A stretch of 64,000 bases of DNA from Sporosarcina sp. FSL K6-2383 (GTDB lineage: Bacteria > Bacillota > Bacilli > Bacillales_A > Planococcaceae), in contig NZ_CP152017.1 of the NCBI RefSeq assembly GCF_038618305.1, positions 1,093,501 to 1,157,500 of the forward strand, given 5' to 3'. Below, piece by piece: positions 55,748 through 64,000 of the stretch. Every line of letters starts with the position of its first letter. The first letter of the stretch is position 1. The notes under the pieces were generated by a model. That model was not told where the DNA came from and ran no database searches. It was given only the letters and a program-made list of their open reading frames with translations. The position numbers and the translations under genes were made by a program.

Positions 55748-57412
55748 TTAAGGCGCTGAATAATATTGTACGAGACCTTGATAAATGGACTCGGCGTAGA
55801 TTTCCAAAAAGCTATCACTTGTTAGCTTTTTAAAGTCATCTGTATTTGATAGAAAAGCAAGCTCGATGAGTACGGAAGCAACGTTATTATTTCGAATGAC
55901 GTAAAAACGCTCATCCTTCACGCCTCGATCAGTCATGCTGGCGTTTTTCACTAGATTTTTTTGAATCAAAGTTGCTAACGCCTTACTTTCAGCAGAATTA
56001 GGATTAGAAGATGAATCAAAAAACGTTTCAGTCCCTTTAGCTGAAGCAGATGTAGCAGAATTCACATGAATAGAGACAAATGTTTCGGCATAATTTTTCT
56101 TTGCAAACTCCGTACGCTGCTCCAATGATAAATAGGTATCATCAGAACGTGTCATGATGACATTTGCACCTGCATTATTCAGCTTAGCTTCTACAAGCAG
56201 AGCGACTTTTAGGGTAATGCTTTTCTCTGTTACTTTATTATTGGTAGCACCTGGATCATGATCGCCGTGACCAGCATCTAATATAATAATTCGATCTTGA
56301 AGGGGCTTGTTAGTTGTGTTCAGTAATTTTAAATAGCTTTTATGGACATAACCTATATTTGAATTTATATAGATTTCGGCCCAGTAACCATCCAATGATA
56401 GTATCTCGACTGTTTGTCCAAGTGTTAATGAGTCGATGATGGGAGAGTCTGTGCTGGCAGATTCCCGGATATTAAGGCTATTAACGGTTACTTTTCCCGT
56501 CAAATTGCTTGTACTAGTCGGTGGTGCAATCACAGGGGGTACTTCCGTGCCAACCTCAATCGTGTAGCTTCTGTTAATATAGCCTACCCCATGATTGAAA
56601 AGAATGTGTAGCCAATCCCCAGTTTGACCGACTACTTCAACGATATCTCCACTGCCTAACTTGTGAATAACAGAGCCATCAACTGATGGCAAAGTGCGAA
56701 CGTTAAGTACGTCTTCGCCTTCAGTAGTTACTTTAGCAAAATAGGTCCTAGCTGTTACTTCAGGAAGTTTGACTGCTAAAGTAAACTTTTCATCCATCGC
56801 ACGTGCTAGAAAAAGTGTGAACTGTGAGCGTGTTAGAAAGCTATTCGGCAGGAACTTTCCGGCGTCCCCTCTTGTAACGCCAGCATAGTACAGCCCATTG
56901 ATGCGTTCGGCATAGCCATAGTCTTTTGAGATATCGGTCATCATCATAGGACGCTCGCCTGTAATTTTTTCTGAAAGATTGAAGGCAACCGCAAGTGCAT
57001 TGCCCATTTCACCACGTTTTAAGTTTTCGTTAGGTTTAAAGTAGCCATTTGTATCTGCCTTGAAATAACCAAGGGCGACAGCACGGCTTGCATAATCATA
57101 CTGCTCGGTTCCAACTTTAAGATCTTTGAATTCGATAGACGGAGTAGGGATGTCCTGCTTTTCGGCAGCAATGATAAGCATTTTAGCTGCTTGTGCACGA
57201 GTTAGATTATTGCCAGGTTTAAAGGTCGCTCCATCTTTCTCCTGGTAACCTTTAATAATACCAAGACCCGCTATGTAATTGACTTGCTCGTAATATTCCT
57301 TAGTAGGTGTGACATCCTTGAATTGAATTTGTTGTGCAGATGAACGTCCCGGGACTATGGAAACGAGAGCGAAGATCATCAGTACAACGGCAGCCCATTT
57401 AATTGTTCTCAT
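55748..57412 (-). CDS. SLH-anchored N-acetylmuramoyl-L-alanine amidase with two SH3 domains
   Basis: 554 residues: signal peptide (1-26), three SLH repeats (about 30-205), two bacterial SH3 domains (about 222-285 and 305-365) and an Amidase_3 catalytic domain (about 370-552). Zinc ligands of the family are visible: His in LDAGHGDHDPG, Glu in VTEKSITLKVA, His in VSIHVNSA and the catalytic Glu in SVLIELAFLSN. It cuts the bond between MurNAc and the stem peptide. With the GH73 enzyme and the nucleotidase it forms a set of SLH-held wall enzymes. Confidence 0.92.
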   Translation of the reverse strand: MRTIKWAAVVLMIFALVSIVPGRSSAQQIQFKDVTPTKEYYEQVNYIAGLGIIKGYQEKDGATFKPGNNLTRAQAAKMLIIAAEKQDIPTPSIEFKDLKVGTEQYDYASRAVALGYFKADTNGYFKPNENLKRGEMGNALAVAFNLSEKITGERPMMMTDISKDYGYAERINGLYYAGVTRGDAGKFLPNSFLTRSQFTLFLARAMDEKFTLAVKLPEVTARTYFAKVTTEGEDVLNVRTLPSVDGSVIHKLGSGDIVEVVGQTGDWLHILFNHGVGYINRSYTIEVGTEVPPVIAPPTSTSNLTGKVTVNSLNIRESASTDSPIIDSLTLGQTVEILSLDGYWAEIYINSNIGYVHKSYLKLLNTTNKPLQDRIIILDAGHGDHDPGATNNKVTEKSITLKVALLVEAKLNNAGANVIMTRSDDTYLSLEQRTEFAKKNYAETFVSIHVNSATSASAKGTETFFDSSSNPNSAESKALATLIQKNLVKNASMTDRGVKDERFYVIRNNNVASVLIELAFLSNTDDFKKLTSDSFLEIYAESIYQGLVQYYSAP

Positions 57413-57551
57413 TGTGTCCTCCCTTGTTATACTAGAGTCGTAGATTCAGTTTACCAGTGATGGGGCCGTAAAGCTATAATGATAAATAACTAATCCACTA
57501 TTTTTTTATTATTGAATTCACAGTCAAGAGGTTGAACGTTACATGATATGT

Positions 57552-57557
57552 TATAAT
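57552..57557 (+). promoter_or_regulatory. Extended -10 promoter of the GT4-flippase pair
   Basis: TGTTATAAT (57549-57557) is an extended -10 element; no good -35 lies 17 bases upstream. The adjacent region 57413-57551 holds the divergent amidase leader and no other gene. Confidence 0.45.
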
Positions 57558-57623
57558 CATTGAATGAAATTAAAGGCGTAGCGAATGAGCTATTATATAG
57601 ATAGGGATAGGATGAGAATTAAC

Positions 57624-58730
57624 ATGAAAAAAATAGTTGTGTTTAGCAATATGTATCCGTCATCACAGCATCCGACATTTGGATTATTTGTCAAAAATCA
57701 AGTGGAGCTTCTTCAATGGGCAGGTCTTGATGTGGATGTAGTTGCGATTCAGGATCCGGGTAAAGGGAAAGTAAGAGCCTTACAAAAATATATGATATGG
57801 TTTAGTCGTTCTGTTGTTTATTTAATGAAAAACCAAAAAAAATTATCACTTACGCATGCACATTATGCATTTCCGACAGGGATTCTGTCATTGATGGGGA
57901 AAAGGATGTTTGGCATTCCTTATGTTGTAACGGTTCATGGTGGCGATATTGATCAAATGGCTGCAAGGAGTCAACGAATTGCTCGTATGACGAAGAGGAT
58001 TTTGCAACAGGCGGAGGCTGTCATTGTTGTGGGGGACAAGCTTCGGAAAGACGTAACAAGCCGTTTCGGTGTTGCAAATGCAAACGTGCATGTCATGAGC
58101 ATGGGTGTTGATACGTCTGTCTTTAACTATGTGCAGAAAGAGGAGGCCCGCAACCAGATTGGCCTGTCGCAAGATGAAAAAATACTGCTATTCGTAGGGA
58201 ATATTACCCGAGCAAAAGGGTTGCTTGAACTTGTTGAAGCGTTCGATTCGTTGAAATTGTCGTTACCTGATAGCTCGTTGTATATCGTTGGTTCGCAGAA
58301 AGATAGTCATTTTTTCGAAGAGTTGCGGTCGTTTATCCGCGATAAGGATGTGGAAGATATCCACTTTAAAGAGCCATTAGGACAAGCTGCGTTATCTCTT
58401 TGGATGTCGGCTGCCGATGCACTGATTTTGCCTTCACACCATGAGGGCTTTGGATTGGTCGCACTTGAGGCCATGTCTGCTGGCACGAAGGTTGTTGGTA
58501 CAGATGTTGGTGGGCTGTCTTATTTATTGAAGGATGGTGCTGGGGTTTTAGTCGAAGCGAAAAATCCGGACTCGTTGGCGCAAGGTATGTGGAGTGTGCT
58601 AGATGAAGAGGTGATTGATGAAGCCGTTGTGCGCGCAAGAATTGCGGAACACTCCTTTGAAGCTATTTTAGAGAAGTTATTATCGATTTATCGTTCAGCT
58701 GAGAAAGGTCAGGTTGATCGTAATGAGTAA
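57624..58730 (+). CDS. Family 4 glycosyltransferase
   Basis: 368 residues from the ATG at 57624; in-frame starts at 57585 and 57612 are possible but add residues before the conserved KKIVVFSNMYP. GT-B fold: the N-terminal domain has THAHYAFPTGIL and VVTVHGGDID, and the C-terminal domain has ILLFVGNITRAKGLLELVEAF and the EX7E motif in PSHHEGFGLVALEAMSAGTKVVGTDVGG. It transfers a sugar from a nucleotide donor, probably at the membrane face. The stop overlaps the flippase start, so the pair may build and translocate one lipid-linked glycan. The acceptor is unknown. Confidence 0.87.
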   Translation: MKKIVVFSNMYPSSQHPTFGLFVKNQVELLQWAGLDVDVVAIQDPGKGKVRALQKYMIWFSRSVVYLMKNQKKLSLTHAHYAFPTGILSLMGKRMFGIPYVVTVHGGDIDQMAARSQRIARMTKRILQQAEAVIVVGDKLRKDVTSRFGVANANVHVMSMGVDTSVFNYVQKEEARNQIGLSQDEKILLFVGNITRAKGLLELVEAFDSLKLSLPDSSLYIVGSQKDSHFFEELRSFIRDKDVEDIHFKEPLGQAALSLWMSAADALILPSHHEGFGLVALEAMSAGTKVVGTDVGGLSYLLKDGAGVLVEAKNPDSLAQGMWSVLDEEVIDEAVVRARIAEHSFEAILEKLLSIYRSAEKGQVDRNE

Positions 58731-60006
58731 AATGATGAAAATTATCGGGGCTGTCGCTGTGATTAATATCGTGGCGCGGATGTTTGGTTTTTTACGAGAA
58801 GTTGTCATTGGGAACCAGTATGGCACAACGACGACGGCGGATGCCATTGCGACAGCGTATGCAATACCGAATTTCATTTACCTCGTGGTAGGTGGGGGAT
58901 TGACGACGGCGTTTATATCGGTCTATCATTCGACGAGAACGGATAAGTCCTTGTATGTACGCAAATCGTTTACGACTGTTCTTGTGGCGGCTGTGTCGAT
59001 AACGGCTTTCTTAATGATCTTTACAGATCCAGTGTTAAAGCTGTTTTTCAACAATCGAAGTGCCGAGGATTTCGCATTGATACGTAATCTTTATCTTTGG
59101 ATGATGCCTTCTTCTATCATTCTTGTGTTATCGACATGGATGAGTGGGGCGCTAAATATCAATGGTAAATACAATTTGTCGAGTATGGCAGTACTGCTCT
59201 ACAATGCGGCATTTGTCGGAATTGCTGTGCTGCTGACGAAGCCGTTTGGAGCGGAATCCTACGGAATTGGTGCTATGATAGCTGCCATTTTAATGGGAGG
59301 ATTCTTGTATGTTGGTTTTCGGAGATCAAAACTATATTCGTTAAAACCATCTTTTGGCATGTCTGATGATGTTAAACGGTTATGGGTCATCGCGTTGCCG
59401 ATTTTGTTTGGTGGAGCCTCATTACAATTCTATATCCTTATCCATCGAATTGTAGCGGCTCAATTTGATGCAGGTGTGATTTCAGCGGTTAACTACGCAT
59501 CGAAATCGACAGGCCTTCCACAGGCAATTCTGATGACTGCGGTGACAACGGTTATTTACCCTCTTTTGAGTAAAAAAGAAGGAGAGGGCGATATGGAGAC
59601 CATCCGCAAGCTTTATAAAAAAGGGATGCTCTATTTAGTTACACTACTTGCACCAGCAACGGCTGTCGCGTACTTTTTTGCGGAACCGCTTATCAGTTTC
59701 GTTTTCGAACGAGGGGAATTTACGAGAGAATCGACCTTGTTGATGACACCGATATTCCAAGTATTTGCGCTGTCGATGTTCTTCTTGGCTGCGAATACGT
59801 TTATTACTCGATTTTATTATGCAAAAGCTAATTCAATTGTGCCGGTCATATTCAGTGTGATTAGTGTCTTGGGGATTAATATAGCAGTTATCTATTTAAT
59901 GAAGGATGCGTTTGGTGCTTCATCGATTGCATATGGTACGTTTATTAGTGCGGCGATAAACTTTGTGATGCTTGTAATTTATGCACGAGTGAAGTGGAAG
60001 CTGTAA
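58723..60006 (+). CDS. MurJ/MVF-family lipid-linked glycan flippase
   Basis: 427 residues from the ATG at 58723, overlapping the glycosyltransferase stop; a TTG at 58714 is an alternative. About twelve hydrophobic helices. The N-terminal IVARMFGFLREVVIGNQYGTTTTADAIATAYAIPNF is characteristic of the MurJ (MviN) branch of the MOP superfamily. It is shorter than typical MurJ (about 500 residues, 14 helices), lacking roughly two C-terminal helices. It may flip lipid II or another undecaprenyl-linked glycan made with the upstream glycosyltransferase. Confidence 0.8.
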   Translation: MSKMMKIIGAVAVINIVARMFGFLREVVIGNQYGTTTTADAIATAYAIPNFIYLVVGGGLTTAFISVYHSTRTDKSLYVRKSFTTVLVAAVSITAFLMIFTDPVLKLFFNNRSAEDFALIRNLYLWMMPSSIILVLSTWMSGALNINGKYNLSSMAVLLYNAAFVGIAVLLTKPFGAESYGIGAMIAAILMGGFLYVGFRRSKLYSLKPSFGMSDDVKRLWVIALPILFGGASLQFYILIHRIVAAQFDAGVISAVNYASKSTGLPQAILMTAVTTVIYPLLSKKEGEGDMETIRKLYKKGMLYLVTLLAPATAVAYFFAEPLISFVFERGEFTRESTLLMTPIFQVFALSMFFLAANTFITRFYYAKANSIVPVIFSVISVLGINIAVIYLMKDAFGASSIAYGTFISAAINFVMLVIYARVKWKL

Positions 60007-60056
60007 GTCGTTTATTAAGTCGAGCGGTTTCGGTGATAGTGAAAGAACAAGTTACT

Positions 60057-60251
60057 ATGTGGTTTGAACATTTCCATGCATATTCTGGGATCAGTTGGAA
60101 AGGCATTATTACGACTACGGAAAATCGGGAAATTTTGGTAGGTATAGGAATCGGGTGCTGGGCATTTGACGATTTGACAGATGATTTGGAAAGGCGACTG
60201 AGTCATTACTATATAATCGAGAAGCCCTCGATATTGACGCGCGTATTTTGA
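60057..60251 (+). CDS. Possible small protein of unknown function
   Basis: A 64-codon open frame from ATG 60057, downstream of the flippase gene. The RBS is poor (GAAAGAA) and the product (MWFEHFHAYSG...) resembles nothing I recognise. It may be a chance frame; it is listed because the 60007-60289 gap has no other content. Confidence 0.22.
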   Translation: MWFEHFHAYSGISWKGIITTTENREILVGIGIGCWAFDDLTDDLERRLSHYYIIEKPSILTRVF

Positions 60252-60289
60252 CCACTACATTGAAAAAAGCTTCTTTTTTGGAAGAATAA

Positions 60290-60330
60290 CAACAAGGAGG
60301 ACTATCCGTTATGGATAAGTCCTCCTTGTT
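60290..60330 (+). terminator. Long hairpin, probable terminator of the GT4-flippase unit
   Basis: AACAAGGAGGAC pairs with GTCCTCCTTGTT, with an inner TATCC/GGATA stem: nearly perfect over 18 bp. Only AGGTATTT follows, so the T-run is weak. As in the leuD terminator, an AGGAGG word lies in or beside the stem. Confidence 0.55.
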
Positions 60331-60349
60331 AGGTATTTAGGGATAGTGA

Positions 60350-60550
60350 ACGTTGTCTACTTTGCTGAAAATGTTGTTTAGTTTCCGAAAAACGTTGTCT
60401 AGTTTGTTGATTATGTTGCTTACTTGATCAAACGTTGTTAACTTTCCCGAAAGCGTTGTCTAGTTTCCGAAAAACGTTGTCTAGTTTGTTGATTATATTG
60501 TTTACTGGATCGAACGTTGTCAACTTTGCCGAAAACCTTGTTAAGTTACC
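60350..60550 (+). repeat. Intergenic short tandem array F (ten units, core AACGTTGTCTAGTTT)
   Basis: The GTTG position of successive units falls at 60352, 60373, 60394, 60415, 60434, 60455, 60476, 60497 (here ATTG), 60516 and 60537 (here CTTG). Steps are 21, 21, 21, 19, 21, 21, 21, 19, 21. The spacer word TTTGCTGAAAA (60361-60371) also occurs in array D. It lies between the flippase hairpin and the convergent SulP gene; no minus-strand terminator for SulP is obvious here. Confidence 0.9.
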
Positions 60551-60569
60551 CAATTGGGCACAGCATTAC

Positions 60570-62156
60570 CTACATAAAAAAGTTATCTACGCCAATTCGA
60601 TCTTCCAAGCCACTTTTCTTAAATAACAAAATTTTATCTTTTGGTAAACGCTTGATAATGATTTGAATTCCCCTTTTATCCGCGTCATCAAGCAAAGCAA
60701 AAAGTGTTGCCTCCCCTGTTGCATCAACAACAGAAAGGTGTTCCATATCGAGAATGATTTTTGTCGCACCAGATTCAAGCAGCTGTGGATATTTATTTTC
60801 AAATATTTTGGCGGTCCCAAAGAAAATAGGACCATCTACAGTATACTTCGTTAATGAAGTAGGGCCATCCATACCGAATTTAACAATCTCTACATCAGAT
60901 AGCTTTGCCTCCTCAATATGGAGTTTTCCACTCATTTTCTTCAGGAACGAGAGGGCTGCTAGTAAAATCCCAACTTGAACGGCGACGGTTAAATTGATAA
61001 AAATCGTCAATAGAAATGTTGTTAATAAAACAATAGAATCTCCTGAACGAATCGATAGAATATGAATGAACGCTTTTCGAGCACTCATATTCCACGCGAC
61101 ATACATCAAAATCGGTGCCATCGCCGCTAGCGGAATATGCGACGCATAGGGGGCGAATAACAGTAAAAAAGCCAAAACAAATAGACTTTGCACAACTCCA
61201 GATATTGGACTGACAGCACCGGAACGAATATTTGTCGCAGTTCTTGCGATTGCCCCAGTTGCAGGAATACCCCCGAATAATGGTGTAATAATGTTGGCAA
61301 TTCCCTGTCCGAACAGCTCCCTCTTTGAATCATGCTTCTCCCCGCTTTTCATACTATCTGCAACAACCGCTGATAGCAGTGATTCAATGGCACCGAGTGC
61401 GGCAATAATGAGCGCGGGCTGCCATAGAGATACCAATTTAGATAAGGTGATGTGTGGAAAATGGAAGCTTGGTAGGGTCTTTGGAATCCCGCCGAATGCC
61501 GTTCCAATGGTTTCTAATTTCCCGGGGAATAGGAAAAATGAAATGATTGTTGGAACGAGTAATGCAACGAGTAGTAAAGGAATATGTGGAGCAATCCTTG
61601 GTAATAAAAAGATGACGGCTAATCCGATAACTGCGACTAGAATACTGTAGGGATTTACCGTATGGAATTGCTTGAAGAGATCAACCATATTTTCATGAAA
61701 AAATTCTTTTTTCTCTAGATCGGTGATGCCGAAGAAGTTGCCAAACTGACCTGTAAAAATGATAACAGCGATTCCAGTTGTGAAGCCGATTGTAACCGAG
61801 CGTGGAACAAAGTGGATCAGACTACTAATGCCGAGAAAACTCATAATGACGAGGAAAACACCGGCCAAAAATCCGGCAATTAGCAAATCCTCATAACCGT
61901 ATTGCAGAACGATTGCTAGTAGAATCGGGATGAAAGCGCCTGTAGGTCCGGCAATCTGAAAACGAGATCCTCCTAATAATGCAACGAGAAGGCCGGCGAT
62001 GATTGTCGTGTAAAGACCATACTCAGGCTTGACCCCCGAGGCAATTGCAAAAGCCATCCCGAGCGGAATGGCTACAATACCAACTGTAATTCCCGCAATC
62101 AAATCCTTGCGAAATCCGGTTGCGTCATAATGAAGATAACGATTATCCTTGAACAT
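60570..62156 (-). CDS. SulP-family anion transporter with STAS domain
   Basis: 528 residues. The membrane domain (about 20-410, ten or more helices) has the SulP signature (ITVGIVAIPLGMAFAIASGVKPEYGLYTT, GGSRFQIAGPTGAF). The C-terminal STAS domain (about 430-525) has LDMEHLSVVDATGEATLFALL. Substrates in this family include sulfate, bicarbonate and dicarboxylates; neighbouring genes do not help to choose. The ATG at 62156 lacks a strong RBS but fits the family start. Confidence 0.88.
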   Translation of the reverse strand: MFKDNRYLHYDATGFRKDLIAGITVGIVAIPLGMAFAIASGVKPEYGLYTTIIAGLLVALLGGSRFQIAGPTGAFIPILLAIVLQYGYEDLLIAGFLAGVFLVIMSFLGISSLIHFVPRSVTIGFTTGIAVIIFTGQFGNFFGITDLEKKEFFHENMVDLFKQFHTVNPYSILVAVIGLAVIFLLPRIAPHIPLLLVALLVPTIISFFLFPGKLETIGTAFGGIPKTLPSFHFPHITLSKLVSLWQPALIIAALGAIESLLSAVVADSMKSGEKHDSKRELFGQGIANIITPLFGGIPATGAIARTATNIRSGAVSPISGVVQSLFVLAFLLLFAPYASHIPLAAMAPILMYVAWNMSARKAFIHILSIRSGDSIVLLTTFLLTIFINLTVAVQVGILLAALSFLKKMSGKLHIEEAKLSDVEIVKFGMDGPTSLTKYTVDGPIFFGTAKIFENKYPQLLESGATKIILDMEHLSVVDATGEATLFALLDDADKRGIQIIIKRLPKDKILLFKKSGLEDRIGVDNFFM

Positions 62157-62456
62157 TCAATTCACTCCGTCTACTTTGACTTGTCTGAGACATTCTTTAT
62201 TAAGTATAGCCAACAAACGTTGGAGTGACAAGGTTTTAAGATTAGGAGGGCGAAAAATAGGTTAATAGAGTCAACATACAGATTGACAAAATGTGCTTTT
62301 TGGCTCTCCTAGTCAGAATTATTGGAGTTAAAGAACATTGGATGGTTATCTGGAAATCTATTCAACTTTCAAACATTCATCCGAAGAAGAGGGTAGAAAC
62401 AAATAGTTATATTGAAATGATTACTGTATATAGCTTAGAGAAAGTGAGTGTATCAT
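62157..62456. other. Divergent intergenic region between SulP and BMP lipoprotein genes
   Basis: About 300 bases with no gene. A TTGACA at 62283-62288 could be a -35 for the plus-strand genes, but no good -10 lies 16-18 bases further. Nothing else is recognisable. Confidence 0.4.
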
Positions 62457-63416
62457 ATGAAAAATAAAATAATAGTTGTTTTATTTATAACACTGTTACT
62501 TGGGGCCTGTGGTCTAGAAGAAAGAAATCCGCTTGAAGGGAAAGTGAAGGTTGGCGTTATGCTTTCTGAAAACGGCCTTGGAGATCAATCATTTTCGGAT
62601 TTGGCTTTTGCGGGTTTGATGAAGGCGCGAGATGAAGATGGTATTGTTGTCGAATACTTAGAGCTTGCAGATACAGGCACGTATGAAAGTGGATTTGAAC
62701 AACTAGCTAACAACGGAAATGATTTAGTGTTCGCGCTTGGATTTACCGGCCAAGAAGCACTTGAAAAAGTAGCACAAGCCTATCCGCAACAATCCTTCGT
62801 TTTGGTTGACGCGGTATCGGAAATGAACAATATTACTTCAATTACCTTCAAGGAAAACGAGGGAAGTGTTCTAGCGGGTATAGTTGCGGCGACGGTGTCG
62901 GAAACGCAGACAATCGGTTTTATTGGTGGCGTAGAAGCCCCACTCATTCAACGTTTTGAGCAAGGCTTCGTGCAAGGCGCAAAATCAGTGAATCCAACGA
63001 TTGAAATTATGACTGAATACGCCGGAAGCTTCGATAATGATGCACTTGGAGCAGAAATTGCAGCAAATATGATTGATAGTCAGGCGGACGTTCTGTATGC
63101 TGCGGCTGGATTTACAGGAGTTGGCATGCTGCAAGAAGCTGAAAAACAGGGTGTCTACGCAATTGGGGTAGATAGTGATCAATACTTTTACGCAGAAAAA
63201 GCTGTCATTACATCGATGATGAAGAAGATCGATCTTGCCTTATTTGATATTATCCATGCCTATAAAGAAACTGGGGAAATCCCATCAGGTCATGTTGAGC
63301 TTGGGCTTGCGGAAAATGCGGTTGGACTCGCTCCATTCCGTGTTCTCGATTTAACGCAGGAGGACCAAAATAGACTGGACGGATACTTAGAAAAAGCTAC
63401 TTCGGAAATGAAATAG
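62457..63416 (+). CDS. BMP-family substrate-binding lipoprotein
   Basis: 319 residues from the ATG at 62457 (an in-frame GTG at 62448 overlaps the RBS). Signal peptide with lipobox LGAC (Cys18), then the BMP/Med fold (KVGVMLSENGLGDQSFSDLAFAGL, FALGFTGQEALEKVA, VDAVSEMNNITSITFKENEGSVLAG, IGFIGGVEAPLIQRFEQGF, AAGFTGVGMLQEA, IGVDSDQYFY). Typical BMP ligands are nucleosides. No ABC transporter genes adjoin it. Instead a chemoreceptor gene starts 10 bases downstream, so it may act as a ligand-presenting partner for chemotaxis. The Med-like branch of the family is an alternative. Confidence 0.88.
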   Translation: MKNKIIVVLFITLLLGACGLEERNPLEGKVKVGVMLSENGLGDQSFSDLAFAGLMKARDEDGIVVEYLELADTGTYESGFEQLANNGNDLVFALGFTGQEALEKVAQAYPQQSFVLVDAVSEMNNITSITFKENEGSVLAGIVAATVSETQTIGFIGGVEAPLIQRFEQGFVQGAKSVNPTIEIMTEYAGSFDNDALGAEIAANMIDSQADVLYAAAGFTGVGMLQEAEKQGVYAIGVDSDQYFYAEKAVITSMMKKIDLALFDIIHAYKETGEIPSGHVELGLAENAVGLAPFRVLDLTQEDQNRLDGYLEKATSEMK

Positions 63417-63426
63417 GGAGGGGAAT

Positions 63427-64000
63427 ATGAACATGACCATTAAGAAAAAGATATTACTCAATTCACTCTCCGTGCTCGGTCTTTCTATAGTAATGATAGC
63501 GGTAATTATATTTAGAATGATGGCGATTCAAAATACAAGCAGTGATTATGTAAATGTCCTATTAGCAGTCCATGATGTGAATGCTGAAACGAAAGCAACA
63601 ATGAATAGCTTGAATACGCTCGCTTATAATATGACTGACGGTAATAAGGAAAATGTGCGTAATCAGCTTGATTCGACAACATTAGCATTTGAAGCCGCTG
63701 GGAGCCTGGTAAAAGAGAAAGAAGCACGTGCTATTTTAGTAGAAGCACAGGAGAAATTTGTTGTATTGAAAGAAGCAGCACTAGCGGCAGTTGAAGAGAA
63801 CAATTCTGCAGAAATCAATCGACAATCCCTCCGGAATGTAGGGATCGTTAACGATATTTATATGGTAGATCTTTATACATCTGCACACTACGATTATTTA
63901 CAAGAATTGCTCGCAAAACAAATTAAGGACGTCATTACATTTGCTGTACTTGGTACTATATTTGTCATAGTAGGAACGATTGTGATTGTTCTTCGATTGG
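63427..64000 (+). CDS. Methyl-accepting chemotaxis protein (3' end outside window)
   Basis: 191 codons are present from ATG 63427 (RBS GGGAGGGG). Transmembrane helix 1 (about 9-31), an extracellular helical sensor (about 32-172, four-helix-bundle type) and the beginning of transmembrane helix 2 (about 175 onward). The HAMP and signalling domains would lie beyond the window. The call rests on the sensor layout, its similarity to the chemoreceptor at 50283, and tight coupling to the BMP lipoprotein gene. Confidence 0.75.
   Translation, partial: MNMTIKKKILLNSLSVLGLSIVMIAVIIFRMMAIQNTSSDYVNVLLAVHDVNAETKATMNSLNTLAYNMTDGNKENVRNQLDSTTLAFEAAGSLVKEKEARAILVEAQEKFVVLKEAALAAVEENNSAEINRQSLRNVGIVNDIYMVDLYTSAHYDYLQELLAKQIKDVITFAVLGTIFVIVGTIVIVLRL

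Overview
The window reads as chromosomal DNA of a low-to-moderate GC, endospore-forming Firmicute, most likely Planococcaceae (Sporosarcina/Lysinibacillus-like). This is inferred from the strong Shine-Dalgarno sites, the T-box leader, a BclB-type exosporium collagen-like protein, many S-layer-homology (SLH) proteins and the protein sequence style. No rRNA, tRNA, prophage, CRISPR array or intact insertion sequence was seen.

Layout. 1-5830: a haem-iron uptake cluster with three NEAT proteins (one cut by the window edge, one SLH-anchored, one membrane-anchored), an IsdE-like lipoprotein, an IsdF-like permease and an ABC ATPase. 6283-16669: branched-chain amino acid biosynthesis. ilvD has its own promoter; a T-box riboswitch then precedes ilvB-ilvH-ilvC-leuA-leuB-(terminator)-leuC-leuD. 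16886-20013: a collagen-like spore-surface protein and a GT2/TPR glycosyltransferase. 20244-30385: an envelope region with three SLH proteins (unknown enzyme, glucosaminidase, phosphodiester glycosidase), an O-antigen-ligase-like membrane protein and a CsaB-like pyruvyl transferase. 30522-36270: the ribose operon rbsRKDACB with a palindromic operator. 36282-41946: a LytTR regulator divergent from the glyoxylate shunt genes aceA-aceB, a small zinc-ribbon protein and a glyoxylate-linked aminotransferase. 42506-46205: the fructose operon fruRKA. 46281-49950: a MerR-type regulator with a textbook 19-bp-spacer operator, an acyl-CoA ligase and an acyl-CoA dehydrogenase. 50283-53362: a chemoreceptor and a CapA-like protein. 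53369-57412: two more SLH enzymes (5'-nucleotidase, amidase). 57624-60006: a GT4 glycosyltransferase and a MurJ-like flippase. 60570-62156: a SulP transporter. 62457-64000: a BMP-family lipoprotein paired with a chemoreceptor that runs off the window.

How it works together. Six proteins carry three SLH repeats each. A pyruvyl transferase of the kind that makes the wall polymer competent for SLH binding lies among them, so much of the window serves the cell surface. The haem system appears to use SLH and transmembrane anchoring rather than sortase. The metabolic operons each carry recognisable local control: T-box, LacI operator, DeoR-type operator and MerR operator.

Most unusual signal. Six intergenic arrays (5924, 16731, 22558, 41963, 52019 and 60350) are built from short units spaced almost exactly 21 or 19 nt apart. 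Each array has its own core word, but all share one overall design. Each lies just behind the terminator or hairpin that ends a plus-strand gene, in the same orientation. I know of no name for this family. Three genes (26826, 38586, 46358) also appear to start at non-standard codons (ATC, CTG, ATC).
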